A program made the position numbers and the translations under genes. A DNA stretch of 64,000 nucleotides from Bryobacterales bacterium (GTDB lineage: Bacteria; Acidobacteriota; Terriglobia; Bryobacterales; Bryobacteraceae). Location of the stretch: assembly GCA_003164035.1 (NCBI GenBank), contig PLRS01000118.1, forward strand, positions 1-64,000. The letters are read 5' to 3'. The notes beneath the pieces are model-generated. The model made no database searches. It had not been told where the DNA came from and was given only the letters and a program-made list of their open reading frames with translations. The number at the start of each line of letters is the position of its first letter. Within the stretch, counting starts at the first letter, position 1. This document shows, piece after piece, positions 51,370-60,837 of the stretch.

Positions 51370-51403
51370 CCAATCCGATAACCGATACAAAAGGAGTGTT
51401 CCC

Positions 51404-51799
51404 ATGAAACGTATGCTCGAAGTGTGTCTCGCCGCCGTGGCGCTTGCCACCGCGGCTTCCTCGGCGGAAGGTTCTTCGTTCGCTGGAACCTGGGAGGGCC
51501 AGATGCAGGGCGTGAAAGCCGTGACCCTGGAAATCCAGGACGCGGGTGCCGTCGTCGCCGGCAGCGCCACCTTTTACGTGATCAAAGACGAAGGCGAGGG
51601 AAAACGAATCGGCGGTTCCACCCGCGTTGCCATGGAGCACGTGCGGTTGCATGACGCCGTCTTAGAGTTCGACGTGACGGTTCCAGGCGGAGACGACGCC
51701 GTCCATTTCCGCATGACCCTCGACGGCGGCGACGCGGCGGAGTTGAAGCGAGAGGCGCCTGAGCTGACGGTGGTCCTTCACCGGGAGGTTCGGATGTGA
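51404..51799 (+). CDS. Small exported protein of unknown function
   Basis: 131 residues with a signal peptide ('RMLEVCLAAVALATAASSAE') and a predicted beta-rich body ('FAGTWEGQMQGVKAVTLEIQ', 'GAVVAGSATFYVIKDEGEGK'), similar to small acidobacterial beta-barrel proteins with a 'GTWEG' start. It has an AAGGAG ribosome-binding site and follows the SPFH gene by 34 bases, so it could belong to the same operon. Confidence 0.65.
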   Translation: MKRMLEVCLAAVALATAASSAEGSSFAGTWEGQMQGVKAVTLEIQDAGAVVAGSATFYVIKDEGEGKRIGGSTRVAMEHVRLHDAVLEFDVTVPGGDDAVHFRMTLDGGDAAELKREAPELTVVLHREVRM

Positions 51800-51928
51800 G
51801 GTGGGGCAGGCGGGTTCCGCCTGCCAGCGCGAACCCGAAGCGGGCTCGCCTTGAGACGACGCTCCCGAGCCGACACCCGCCGGCAAAGCGCATAATAAAT
51901 GTGAACGTTGTGCGTTTCGTCGACCTGC

Positions 51929-53503
51929 ATGGACGGGAAAATTGAGGTTGTGACCGGCGCCGCCGCGGAATCGACAGTTGCGGACAAGGCGAAACTCCGG
52001 GCGGACTTTCGGCGGGCCGCGCGCGCCGCACTGGGGATTGGGCGCGGCTGCGTCGGCGGCTTGGCGGCTGTCGCCCTAGTGACGTTCTGTGCCTTCCGCC
52101 TGCATCTGAACCTCTCCACCACGGGCTCTCTCTATTTTCTGATCGTGGTGATGGTTGCGGTTATCGAGGGTTTTTGGGAAGCCAGCGTTACATCGTTTGT
52201 CGCGGTCAATTGCCTCAACTACTTTTTTGTCCCGCCCGTGCTCACCTGGAGGGTTTCGAACCCGCAAGACTGGGTCGCGCTCGCCACTTTTGAGATCACC
52301 GCGCTAACCGTGAGCCGGCTCTCGACACGGGTACAGGCCCAGACCAGAGCGGAAGCGCGGCAGCGAATGGAGATCGAGAAACTCTACCAGTTGAGCCGCC
52401 GCATTCTTCTTCTCGATCGCCGCCGGACCATCGGTCCGCAGGTCGTAGCCCTGATTCAGGAGATCTTCCATACGGAATCCGCGGCCCTGTTCGACGCCAC
52501 GCTGGCGCGCCTGGATTCGACCGGTTCCCGGGCAGACGATCTCGAGCACCTGGCGCGCGACGCCTATTTCCAGGACGCCGCGCTGCAGGGCAAATCCGGG
52601 CACGCGTCGGCGCAGGTGCTGCGGCTGGGATCGAGACCGGTGGGCGCGCTCGCGCTCTGCGGCTCGGAGGTGGGCCGGCTTACGATGGCATCGATCGCCT
52701 CGCTCGCCGCCGTTGCGCTGGAGCGCGCGCGCTCCTTCGAAACCGAGAGCCGGGCCGAAGCGGCGCGGCAGACCGAACAACTTCGAACCGCGGTCCTCGA
52801 CTCGCTCGCGCACGCGTTTAAGACGCCGCTGACGGCGCTACGTACGGCAAGCTCTGGACTGCTGGAAGCCGGGCGCCTCTCCGGCGACGACCTCGAAATG
52901 GCCGCCCTCATCGACGAGCGGGCGGAGCATCTGAATCGTCTCACCACCGAGCTCCTGCAGATGGCGAAGATCGACGCCGCCGAAGTCAGGCTGCGGCAGG
53001 AGCGCATTTCCGTGCTTACGCTGATTGAGGATGCCGTCGAGACGAATCGCGAGCGGCTGCATGGCCGGCGAATCGAGGTGTCCGATATCGCGCCGCACCT
53101 GGATGTCTGGGGCGACCGCCAGCTTCTCGGCACGGTGCTGGAGCAATTCATCGATAACGCGTCCAAGTATTCGACCCCGGGATCTCCGATCTCCGTCGTC
53201 GCCGAGGAGAATCTGGGAGAGATCGTTATCGCCGTACATAATGACGGTCCGCCCATCCGGGCCGCCGATCGGGAGCGAATCTTCGAGCGGTTTTACCGCG
53301 CCGAAGAATCGCGGTATCGGGCGCCGGGAACCGGACTCGGGCTGTCGATCGCCAGGAAAGCCGCGGAAGCCCACGGCGGCCGTACCTGGGTAATCAGCGA
53401 AGAAGGTGCCGGGACGACGTTCTTCTTCGCTCTGCCGCGCGGTGCAAGGGCTGAAATCAGGAGGCAATCGGGTGCAGTCGCAGGGCAAGGTACTGATCGT
53501 TGA
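51929..53503 (+). CDS. KdpD-like sensor histidine kinase (DUF4118 type)
   Basis: About 524 residues. A DUF4118 four-helix membrane domain (about 40-130; 'LYFLIVVMVAVIEGFWEASV', 'NYFFVPPVLTWRV'), a GAF-like domain, a HisKA domain with His295 in 'DSLAHAFKTPLTALRTASSG', and HATPase boxes 'LEQFIDNASKYSTPGSP' and 'GTGLGLSIARKAAEAHGG'. It lacks the N-terminal KdpD and Usp domains of true KdpD. A response regulator overlaps its end. ATG 51929 was chosen; a TTG at 51908 is possible. Confidence 0.9.
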   Translation: MDGKIEVVTGAAAESTVADKAKLRADFRRAARAALGIGRGCVGGLAAVALVTFCAFRLHLNLSTTGSLYFLIVVMVAVIEGFWEASVTSFVAVNCLNYFFVPPVLTWRVSNPQDWVALATFEITALTVSRLSTRVQAQTRAEARQRMEIEKLYQLSRRILLLDRRRTIGPQVVALIQEIFHTESAALFDATLARLDSTGSRADDLEHLARDAYFQDAALQGKSGHASAQVLRLGSRPVGALALCGSEVGRLTMASIASLAAVALERARSFETESRAEAARQTEQLRTAVLDSLAHAFKTPLTALRTASSGLLEAGRLSGDDLEMAALIDERAEHLNRLTTELLQMAKIDAAEVRLRQERISVLTLIEDAVETNRERLHGRRIEVSDIAPHLDVWGDRQLLGTVLEQFIDNASKYSTPGSPISVVAEENLGEIVIAVHNDGPPIRAADRERIFERFYRAEESRYRAPGTGLGLSIARKAAEAHGGRTWVISEEGAGTTFFFALPRGARAEIRRQSGAVAGQGTDR

Positions 53504-54194
53504 CGATGAGATCTCCATTCGGCGAGCGCTTCACAGCTCGCTCCAGGGAATGGGGTTCACGGTGGAAGATGCGTCCACCGGTGAAGCGGCCGTGGATCTG
53601 GTGCGGCAAGCCGAATACGATGTCCTGCTTCTGGACATCAATATGCCGGGGATGGGAGGCATCCGGGCGTGCCGCGAAATACGGAAAAGTCTGCCCCGGC
53701 TGGGGATTCTGATGCTGACGGTGCGCGACAGCGAGGAAGACAAGGTTGCGGCGCTCGATGCGGGCGCGGACGATTACATCACCAAGCCATTCCACGTCCG
53801 CGAACTGGCGGCGCGAATCCGGGCCGCGGTTCGGCGTTCCTGCGCTTCCGCGGTGGAACCCAATGCCGTAATCCGGATTGGAAACATAGAGCTGGACCCG
53901 GCTCGCAGGCTGGTTCGCAAGGGCGGCGAGCCTGTTCACCTTACGCCGAAGGAGTACGACCTGCTGCACGATCTTATGGCGCATGCCGGTTTGCCGCTGA
54001 CGCACGCGCGCCTGCTGCGTGCGGTGTGGGGTCCGGAGTATGGGGGAGAACTGGAGTATCTTCGGACTTTTGTTCGGCAGTTGCGCAAGAAGATTGAAGA
54101 CGACCCGGCCGAGCCCGCCTATCTGCTGACTGACAGCCACATCGGTTACCGGTTCGCCGAGGCGAAGCCGGTAACCGTTGAGGAAAACGCCTGA
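53472..54194 (+). CDS. KdpE-like response regulator (OmpR family)
   Basis: 240 residues: receiver domain with 'GKVLIVDDEISIRRAL', phospho-acceptor Asp56 in 'YDVLLLDINMPGMGG' and Lys106 in 'DDYITKPFHVRELAAR', then an OmpR winged helix ('LTPKEYDLLHDLMAHAGLPL', 'YLRTFVRQLRKKIEDDPAEP'). The GTG start follows AGGAGG and overlaps the kinase gene by 32 bases, so both are translated together. Its targets are probably the neighbouring permease and porin genes (inference). Confidence 0.92.
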   Translation: MQSQGKVLIVDDEISIRRALHSSLQGMGFTVEDASTGEAAVDLVRQAEYDVLLLDINMPGMGGIRACREIRKSLPRLGILMLTVRDSEEDKVAALDAGADDYITKPFHVRELAARIRAAVRRSCASAVEPNAVIRIGNIELDPARRLVRKGGEPVHLTPKEYDLLHDLMAHAGLPLTHARLLRAVWGPEYGGELEYLRTFVRQLRKKIEDDPAEPAYLLTDSHIGYRFAEAKPVTVEENA

Positions 54195-54206
54195 AAGCGG
54201 GCCGGA

Positions 54207-56018
54207 CTAGGACGCGGTAGTCGCCCGAGAGTGCTCGGGCACCAGCGTGGTGCGTCCCGTGCTGCGGCTGGTCTTGACGAAAAAGATGGCGCCGTAGATC
54301 GCCCATACCAGCGCGATGCCCAGCGCCAGCAGAGGCTCCATCTTGGTGCCATAACCCATAAACGGCCCCACCAGGTAAAAGGCCATGCACACCAGGTTCG
54401 CCACCAGGCCGAAAACCGGAATCGCCACGTGCCGCAGAGCGCTGAACTTGGGGTGCTTGTGGTAAGCCACCATGCAGATGGTGCAGCTCAATCCATACAG
54501 CAGGAACGTGCCGAAATTGGATGCCAGCGTCACCACCAGCAGGGAATTCGGCAGCGCCGCCATTTTATCGTGGGTGCTGTAGCCCAGGCTCGACCAGAAG
54601 CCGGGCGGTAGAGCTTTGATCGCCGCATCGGTAGGAGCGCTTCCGTCGCCGAACGCCATCACCACACCGATGCAACCCACCACCGCCGAGATCGCCGCCA
54701 GCGTCCAGATGGCACGGTGGGGTGTGAGCCGTTCGGAGTGCAGCAGTCCGAAATGCTCCGGCACTTCCTTATCCTTGCCCATGGCGTAGGTCACGCGCGC
54801 CCCGGTGTTCATGCAGGACAGGGTGGTACCGATGAGCGCCAGAAACACCGTCACCGCCTCGCACAGCATGAAAACTCGCCCGCCGCCCGGCCCGAACGTG
54901 GCGTTCCCCACCACGATCATCATGTCGCCGATGGGAGCCGCCGATCCGCTAGCGGTCTGCATGGTGTAGCCGCTGTTCAGAAAGTAATTAGCCGCGAAGT
55001 ATTCGAACAGGTAGCACACCACGCCCTGTACCAGCAGGGAAGCGATCACGGCGATGGGAACGTCGCGCTTCGCATTGCGCGCTTCGCCGCCCATGGAGGT
55101 GACCGATTCGAATCCCACCAGGATCAGAATCGCCACCGTGGCCTGAATGAAGGCCCAACTGAAATTATGAACGCCCACTACCGATCCCGCACTGGAGTGC
55201 GACAGGAAGTTGCCCTTCTCGTCCTGGGTCGGATAGGCGACCAGAAACGGCACCGGTTTGCCGGTCGCGTCCAGTTTCGGTTTCGGCACGCCGGCGGCGT
55301 CGCGCAGAATCACGTCGGTCGACTGGCCGCCCACCACCTGCTTTTCGGTGGCGAACTCGTAAGTGTAGGCGTCGCCCGAGGCCGGGTCGAACTGGTAGCC
55401 GGCACTGCCAGCCGGATGATTGGTCCGGTAGCCCAGCGCCAACACCGCGAACACCACCAGCGCCGCAATTTGAACCACATTGATGGCTACGTTCACCGCG
55501 GTGGAACCGGTGACGCCGCGATTGGCGATGTAGGCCACCACGAAAGAGAAGGCTACCGCGACTATCATCATGAAAGCGGGCCCAGGATTGGACGCATTCA
55601 TGAAGTTGGGCCAGAGCGTGCCCGCCAGATAGCCGCAGAGGATGCCCATGACGCCCACCATCACGCCGGGGTAGATCCAATAATACAGATGGGAACCCCA
55701 GCCCACGATAAACTTGGAAAGCCGCGCGTAACGCCAGACCGTGGCATGGTTCAGAAAGGATTGTTCGGCGAAATAGTACGAGCTGCCGGTCCCCGGATAC
55801 AGCTTGGCCATTTCCGCATAGCAGACCGCCGTCGCCAGGCACAATAGCAAGGCGAACACGATTCCGATCCACATGGAGGGCGACGTGGAGCCCTCCGTGG
55901 CCTGAATGAAAAAGGTCAGCCACAAGAAAGCCCCCGGCGCGATGAGCGCCATGGCGTTCATGGTAAGCCCTGTGAGACCCAGGGTTTGTTTCATCGTAAC
56001 TTCGGGTTTATCTGCCAT
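54207..56018 (-). CDS. APC-family amino acid/cation permease with large loop insert
   Basis: 603 residues and about 12-14 TM helices, starting 'LGLTGLTMNAMALIAPGAFL' (the APC TM1 glycine motif) and 'AVCYAEMAKLYPGTGSSYYF'. Residues about 198-285 form an extra hydrophilic loop rich in Asp, Lys and Gly that normal APC permeases lack. AGGAGA precedes the ATG. It converges with the two-component genes and is followed on its own strand by none; the porin gene lies 85 bases upstream of it, on the same strand. Confidence 0.88.
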   Translation of the reverse strand: MADKPEVTMKQTLGLTGLTMNAMALIAPGAFLWLTFFIQATEGSTSPSMWIGIVFALLLCLATAVCYAEMAKLYPGTGSSYYFAEQSFLNHATVWRYARLSKFIVGWGSHLYYWIYPGVMVGVMGILCGYLAGTLWPNFMNASNPGPAFMMIVAVAFSFVVAYIANRGVTGSTAVNVAINVVQIAALVVFAVLALGYRTNHPAGSAGYQFDPASGDAYTYEFATEKQVVGGQSTDVILRDAAGVPKPKLDATGKPVPFLVAYPTQDEKGNFLSHSSAGSVVGVHNFSWAFIQATVAILILVGFESVTSMGGEARNAKRDVPIAVIASLLVQGVVCYLFEYFAANYFLNSGYTMQTASGSAAPIGDMMIVVGNATFGPGGGRVFMLCEAVTVFLALIGTTLSCMNTGARVTYAMGKDKEVPEHFGLLHSERLTPHRAIWTLAAISAVVGCIGVVMAFGDGSAPTDAAIKALPPGFWSSLGYSTHDKMAALPNSLLVVTLASNFGTFLLYGLSCTICMVAYHKHPKFSALRHVAIPVFGLVANLVCMAFYLVGPFMGYGTKMEPLLALGIALVWAIYGAIFFVKTSRSTGRTTLVPEHSRATTAS

Positions 56019-56103
56019 CGTTAGTCTCCTAAGTTGTTCTACGAACCGCGATCTCGGAACGGGGAGAAAGGGACTTCCTGACGTGCCGCCCTCTCGTTTG
56101 CAC

Positions 56104-57255
56104 TTATTTCTTCGGCGCTATGTATGCGATCAGCCCCAGCGTGGCCGTCGTTTGGGTTTTGGCGCTGCTTGGCTGGTTGTTCTTCTCAAAAAAGGGCTGG
56201 TCCGACCAGTCGGTGCGGAATTCCGCGCGGGTCATTAGCCATCCGGATATCTTGTATTCGCCCGTCAGGGTAAATTCCTTTACGGTCTGGGCGGTTCCAG
56301 TGGTAAACCCGTTATGGTCGTCGTAGAATTCCAGACGCGAGGCGATCGCATAGTTCTTGCCGATTGCGTACCGGGCCGCGCCTGCCACTCCCGCCCATGT
56401 ACTGGCGCCGGGGCCGACGCTCTTATCGTGACCGTAATCCACATTGAGGTACCAGGTGAAATTGTCAGTCTGGTTGACGGCCACGGTGCTGTCGTAGATA
56501 TTGCGCCACCCCTTGGTGGTGCCTGGATGCTCCGGCCCGACATAGTCGGTATTGGTCCAGGTGACCTTTTTCCATGCATAAGCACCGCTGAAACCATAAG
56601 TCTTCCCGCTGTTGATGGGTTCGACGTTGTTCCAGCCGTTCACCACTTGAACGCTTCCGGTGAAATGGGAGCCGACCGGGAATTGCAGCCGAAGCCCGGT
56701 ATGCGAATAGGGTATGGCATAGGCGAAAAGCAGCGAGCGGGAATAGTTAAAGTTCTGATTGGTCTGGATGACTTCCGCTCCGGCAGAGGTTACAAACTCT
56801 CCGGCATCGAGTTCGACGCCGTGCCAGGATTTCGGCTTGAGACTGACATAAGCCTGCATGAAGTATTTCCAGGCGTTCGGATCGCGGTTGCCGGCGTGGA
56901 TAATGTCGAAGTCCTGGCCGAAACCGACGTCGAGATGAAAGCCGACCGGAGCCGGCGCATGGTCAATCGTCACCATACCCATGCCGACGTGGGCCGTGTC
57001 GGAGCGCACGTCGAAGGCTCGCAGCCCGTTGACGCCGGACGCCGGGTCGTTGAGGTTGGCGTCTACGTACCCGTCGAACATAAAGTCGAACTCCGTACCC
57101 CATTGCCTGAGAGGGGAATCCGGCGGAGGGGCAGGAGCCGGTGCAGCGGCCGGTGTCTGTGTGGCCGGAGGATTGTCTGGCGTCTGTGCCTGGACGACAG
57201 CGGCGGCGCTCAGCAGCAGCGCGGTGCCCAGGGTCGTGCAATATACTCCCCGCAT
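56104..57255 (-). CDS. Outer-membrane beta-barrel porin (OmpL-like BBP2 family)
   Basis: 383 residues. Signal peptide ('LGTALLLSAAAVVQAQ'), an Ala/Pro-rich spacer, then a barrel: 'FDFMFDGYVDANLNDP', 'FHLDVGFGQDFDIIHAG', 'AYVSLKPKSWHGVELDAGEF', 'VTWTNTDYVGPEHPGTTKG', and a C-terminal 'TATLGLIAYIAPKK'. This resembles the OmpL-like beta-barrel-2 family (PF07642). AAGGAAGG precedes the ATG. It is the first gene of the pair with the APC permease and would let the substrate cross the outer membrane. Confidence 0.82.
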   Translation of the reverse strand: MRGVYCTTLGTALLLSAAAVVQAQTPDNPPATQTPAAAPAPAPPPDSPLRQWGTEFDFMFDGYVDANLNDPASGVNGLRAFDVRSDTAHVGMGMVTIDHAPAPVGFHLDVGFGQDFDIIHAGNRDPNAWKYFMQAYVSLKPKSWHGVELDAGEFVTSAGAEVIQTNQNFNYSRSLLFAYAIPYSHTGLRLQFPVGSHFTGSVQVVNGWNNVEPINSGKTYGFSGAYAWKKVTWTNTDYVGPEHPGTTKGWRNIYDSTVAVNQTDNFTWYLNVDYGHDKSVGPGASTWAGVAGAARYAIGKNYAIASRLEFYDDHNGFTTGTAQTVKEFTLTGEYKISGWLMTRAEFRTDWSDQPFFEKNNQPSSAKTQTTATLGLIAYIAPKK

Positions 57256-57533
57256 GATAGACCTTCCTTCGAACTTGAATGAGAGTTATTCGGGCACGAA
57301 GACGAGATGCGTGCCGTGGAAGGCGGTGCGGACCGGGCGAGCCGCCATAAGGATTTCTTTAGGTCAAGTGTATGGCCTGTTCCTAACAAAACGAAATAAA
57401 TAATTTCTATTAATGTAATCCAAAGAACTCTTGCTGTTTTATCGGCGCATCTCTACAGAGACATTAGTCGGGTGGTGCGGCATCCTCGGCGGGCGACGGC
57501 GGAGCCGTGTTGAAGCCGCACCGTCCGGCATGT

Positions 57534-57539
57534 GACAAT
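57534..57539 (+). promoter_or_regulatory. Extended -10 (TGT-GACAAT) of apt
   Basis: TG at 57531-57532, then GACAAT at 57534-57539, thirteen bases before the ATG at 57553. The preceding gap 57256-57530 is AT-rich in part, and holds nothing else I can identify. Confidence 0.35.
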
Positions 57540-57552
57540 TACGGTTCATTCC

Positions 57553-58074
57553 ATGGAAGAACTGAAAAAGCTGATACGGGAAGTGCCCGACTTCCCAAAA
57601 CCCGGAATCCTGTTCTACGACATCACCACCCTGCTCAAAGTCCCGGACGGGTTTCGGGCCGTCATCGACGGACTTAAAGAGCGCTATCGCGGGACCCACA
57701 TCGACCTGGTGCTGGGCATCGAAGCGCGAGGATTCATCTTCGCGCCCGCCCTGGCGTACGCCCTCGGCGCCGGCTTTGTGCCGGTGCGCAAACCCGCCAA
57801 ACTTCCCGCCGAGGTGGCAGCGGTCACCTACGATCTGGAGTATGGTAGCGACACTTTGGAGATGCACCGCGACGCGATTGGCGCCGGTGCGCGGGTTTTG
57901 ATCGTCGACGATCTGCTGGCCACCGGAGGCACGGCCGCCGCCGCCGCGCGCCTGGTGGAACAACTGGGCGGCCAGGTAGCCGGTCTGGCGTTCGTGATCG
58001 AGTTGACCTTCCTCGGCGGCCGGACCAGGCTCCCCGGCTACGAGCTGTTCTCCCTGCTGCAGTACGACAAATGA
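57553..58074 (+). CDS. apt: Adenine phosphoribosyltransferase
   Basis: 173 residues: '[20 protein letters not shown]', '[20 protein letters not shown]', '[13 protein letters not shown]' and the PRPP loop '[20 protein letters not shown]'. It makes AMP from adenine and PRPP (salvage). The ATG at 57553 matches the family start better than the GTG at 57532. Its stop overlaps the ispE start (ATGA). Note that adenine is also the product of RIP-type enzymes, though no link is implied. Confidence 0.95.
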   Translation: MEELKKLIREVPDFPKPGILFYDITTLLKVPDGFRAVIDGLKERYRGTHIDLVLGIEARGFIFAPALAYALGAGFVPVRKPAKLPAEVAAVTYDLEYGSDTLEMHRDAIGAGARVLIVDDLLATGGTAAAAARLVEQLGGQVAGLAFVIELTFLGGRTRLPGYELFSLLQYDK

Positions 58075-59009
58075 GCGCGACGCGCCGGGCGCGGGTACGC
58101 GCGCTGGCGAAAATCAATCTCGATCTGCGGGTTCTCGGGCTCCGGCCCGACGGCTACCACGAACTGCGCACCATCTTTCAAACCGTATCTCTGGCGGACA
58201 CCATCGACCTCGAATTCACGCCCGGCCGCCATACGCGGGTCGATCTGGCCGACCCTCTGGCCATACCGGACAATCTGGCGCAACGCGCGGCTTGCCTGGT
58301 GCTGGAATCGGCCCACGTTTCCGGAGCGCTCGACATTCGGCTGAGCAAGCGGATCCCCATGGGTGCGGGCTTGGGTGGAGGTTCGAGCGACGCCGCCGCG
58401 ATCTTGCTCGCTTTGCCGGTTCTGGCCGGCTGCCACCTTCCGCTCGAAACCCTGCTGTCGCTGGCGCGGCAACTGGGAAGCGATGTGCCCTTTTTCCTTC
58501 TCGGCGGCCGCGCCGTAGGCATTGGGCGCGGCACCGAGCTTTTCCCACTTCCCGACGGTCAGCCCTTCGCGGGCGTGCTGGTGGCTCCGGGGCTGCACGT
58601 TTCCACCCCCGCCGCCTACCGCGCCTTGAGCCCCAGTTTGACAAGTGAATCCCAACAAAATAAAATAGTTAGTTTCCAGTCGCAAGCGTGGGAAGTGGCT
58701 GGCTCGGGTACCCCTGTTAACGATTTTGAAACGGTGGTACTCAAACAGCATGAGGCGCTGGCGGAGCTGAAGCACCGCTTGGCGAAGTGTGGAGCGGTTC
58801 AAGCCATGATGACCGGCAGTGGTTCCGCGGTGTTCGGTTTGTTCCCTTCGGCCGCGCTGGCGGCCGCCGCCCTTCGTTCCTTCGGAAAGGAAAACGCAGT
58901 TCGTATTTCGTTGGTAACCAGGGCGCGCTACCGATCGTTGTGGTGGCGGGCTCTGGCGGAACACTCTTCTGGTAAGATATGGCCGCCCCAAACCCGATAC
59001 ATGCCATGA
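58071..59009 (+). CDS. ispE: 4-diphosphocytidyl-2-C-methylerythritol kinase
   Basis: 312 residues of the GHMP kinase family: '[20 protein letters not shown]' with Lys14, the ATP loop '[20 protein letters not shown]' (residues about 97-116) and '[16 protein letters not shown]'. It catalyses the ATP-dependent step of the MEP isoprenoid pathway. It overlaps apt by four bases and the prs gene start lies at its end. The C-terminal 25 residues are longer than usual. Confidence 0.94.
   Translation: MSATRRARVRALAKINLDLRVLGLRPDGYHELRTIFQTVSLADTIDLEFTPGRHTRVDLADPLAIPDNLAQRAACLVLESAHVSGALDIRLSKRIPMGAGLGGGSSDAAAILLALPVLAGCHLPLETLLSLARQLGSDVPFFLLGGRAVGIGRGTELFPLPDGQPFAGVLVAPGLHVSTPAAYRALSPSLTSESQQNKIVSFQSQAWEVAGSGTPVNDFETVVLKQHEALAELKHRLAKCGAVQAMMTGSGSAVFGLFPSAALAAAALRSFGKENAVRISLVTRARYRSLWWRALAEHSSGKIWPPQTRYMP
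58973..58978 (+). promoter_or_regulatory. Extended -10 (TGG-TAAGAT) inside the end of ispE
   Basis: TG at 58970-58971 and TAAGAT at 58973-58978. It could give prs its own promoter. It also overlaps an ATG at 58979 that would otherwise be the prs start, which favours 59006. Confidence 0.35.
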
Positions 59010-59950
59010 TGCACGACCGCATCCAGATTTTCACCGGTACCGCCCATCCGGCTTTGGCGAACGAAATCTGCGCCCACCTCGGAATCGCCCTGGGTAACGC
59101 CGACGTGCGCCAGTTCGCCGACGGTGAAATCCGTCTGCAGATCAATGAAAACGTGCGCGGTGCGGACGTCTTCGTCATCCAGCCCACCTGCGCCCCGGTG
59201 GAGCGTAATCTGATGGAGCTTCTGCTGATGATGGACGCGCTCAAGCGCGCCTCGGCGGAACGCATCACCGCGGTGTTACCCTATTATGGGTATGCCCGCC
59301 AGGATCGCAAGGATAAGCCGCGGGTCCCGATTTCCGCCCGCCTGGTGGCCGCGGTGCTCGAAACCGCCGGTGCCAGCCGGGTATTGACGCTGGATTTGCA
59401 CGCCGCGCAGATCCAGGGCTTTTTCGATATTCCGGTGGATCATCTGTTTGCGTCCCCGGTCATGATCGAGCATTTTCGCGGCGGCGCCTCGGCGGATTGG
59501 ACGGTAGTATCGCCGGACGCGGGAGGAGTGGAGCGCGCCCGGGCGTTTGCCAAGAGATTGAATGCGCCGCTGGCGATTATCGACAAGCGGCGGGAGGAAG
59601 CCAACGTCACCGAAGTGATGAACGTGGTAGGCCACGTCAGGGGCCGGCATTGCCTGCTGGTGGACGATCTGATCGATACCGCCGGTACGCTGGTGAAAGG
59701 TGCGGAAGCTCTGATCAAGAACGGCGCTTCCGGGGTTTCGGCCTGTGCCAGCCACGCGGTGCTGTCCGGTCCGGCGGTCCCCAGGATCGAGGAGTCGGCG
59801 TTGCAGGAAGTGGTTTTTACGAATTCGATCCCGCTTTCCAAAGAGGCGCAGGCTTCGAAGAAGATCAAGTCGGTATCGGTGGCGCCTCTGCTGGCGGAGG
59901 CGATCAAATCGATTCACGAGGAGACTTCGGTCAGTGTGTTGTTTATTTAA
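59006..59950 (+). CDS. prs: Ribose-phosphate pyrophosphokinase
   Basis: 314 residues: '[20 protein letters not shown]', '[20 protein letters not shown]', '[20 protein letters not shown]', '[18 protein letters not shown]' and the PRPP loop '[18 protein letters not shown]'. It makes PRPP from ribose 5-phosphate and ATP. PRPP is the co-substrate of the nearby Apt. The usual start near 'MHDRIQIF' corresponds to ATG 59006 or 59009; an ATG nine codons upstream lies in the putative -10. Confidence 0.95.
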   Translation: MMHDRIQIFTGTAHPALANEICAHLGIALGNADVRQFADGEIRLQINENVRGADVFVIQPTCAPVERNLMELLLMMDALKRASAERITAVLPYYGYARQDRKDKPRVPISARLVAAVLETAGASRVLTLDLHAAQIQGFFDIPVDHLFASPVMIEHFRGGASADWTVVSPDAGGVERARAFAKRLNAPLAIIDKRREEANVTEVMNVVGHVRGRHCLLVDDLIDTAGTLVKGAEALIKNGASGVSACASHAVLSGPAVPRIEESALQEVVFTNSIPLSKEAQASKKIKSVSVAPLLAEAIKSIHEETSVSVLFI

Positions 59951-60036
59951 GAGCCGTCAGCGATCGGCTTTCAGCTTCGGGCGCGTTGCGTCGAGGATGC
60001 GAGCTGAAAGCTGATGGCTGAAAGCTGAGAGCTAAT
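59949..60036 (+). repeat. Short inverted repeats of 'gctttcag/ctgaaagc' type
   Basis: CGGCTTTCAGCTTC (59969-59980 region) faces GAGCTGAAAGCTGATGGCTG further on. The same kind of word is repeated at 13514-13560. They sit between genes and probably represent low-complexity spreading repeats rather than regulatory sites. Confidence 0.5.
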
Positions 60037-60123
60037 TTCGCGGAGTACACGAACCCACGGTAACCCGGGCCCTCCATTCCAGGCCTGGGCCAACGGACTT
60101 CGCCTCCGCCAGGAGAGTATCGA

Positions 60124-60831
60124 GTGAAAAGAGATATTACCGTCGCCGCCGAGGTGCGTGCCTCGCGCGGCAAGAACGAAGCGCGCCGTACCCGCCGTGA
60201 CGGCCGCATTCCGGCCGTCGTCTACGGAGCTTTCCAGGATCCGGTCAGCGTATCGGTCAACCCGCGCGAGATTATGAAAATCGTGCGTAGCGCAACCGGC
60301 TTCAACACCATCTTCAACCTGGCCATCGCCGGCGGTGAGACCACCCCGGTCATGGTGGTGGACCAGCAGACCGACCCCCTCAAGGGCACCCTGTTGCACG
60401 CCGATCTGAAACGCATCGATCTGAGCCGCCGTATCCGCGTCACCGTTCCGGTGCACGTCACCGGAGAACCCGCGGGCGTCAAGGTACAGGGCGGTCTGCT
60501 CGAAATCATTACCCGTGCCATCGAAATCGAGTGCCTGCCGGACGAGATTCCGGAATCCTTCACCATCGACGTCGCTGAGCTGATGATCGGGCAGAGCAAG
60601 CGGTCGAGCGACGTGGCGATTTCCGGCTCCGTCAAACTCATCAGTTCGCCCGATACGGTGATCGCCCATATCGTGACTCTCCGCGCCGAGGAAGAAGCCG
60701 CGCCTGAAGCCGCCGCGGCCACGCCTGAAGCCGCACCCGCCGCCGGCACCGAGCCCGAAGTCATCAAGAAGGGCAAAAAAGACGAAGCCGCCCCGGCCGA
60801 AGACAAAGGTGAGAAGGGCAAGAAGAAATAG
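60124..60831 (+). CDS. rplY: 50S ribosomal protein L25 (CTC form)
   Basis: 235 residues. The N-terminal L25 domain ('VRASRGKNEARRTRRDGRIP', 'AVVYGAFQDPVSVSVNP') is followed by the C-terminal TL5/CTC domain ('IRVTVPVHVTGEPAGVKVQG', 'IEIECLPDEIPESFTIDVAE') and an Ala/Glu/Lys-rich tail. It binds 5S rRNA. It starts at a GTG after AGGAGAG. The prs-rplY-pth order is common. Confidence 0.94.
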   Translation: MKRDITVAAEVRASRGKNEARRTRRDGRIPAVVYGAFQDPVSVSVNPREIMKIVRSATGFNTIFNLAIAGGETTPVMVVDQQTDPLKGTLLHADLKRIDLSRRIRVTVPVHVTGEPAGVKVQGGLLEIITRAIEIECLPDEIPESFTIDVAELMIGQSKRSSDVAISGSVKLISSPDTVIAHIVTLRAEEEAAPEAAAATPEAAPAAGTEPEVIKKGKKDEAAPAEDKGEKGKKK

Positions 60832-60837
60832 TCCTCT

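Noticed and set aside
60036-60123. A possible tRNA or small RNA between prs and rplY
   Set aside because: The GC-rich stretch can form short stems, but no cloverleaf, anticodon loop or terminator is apparent.
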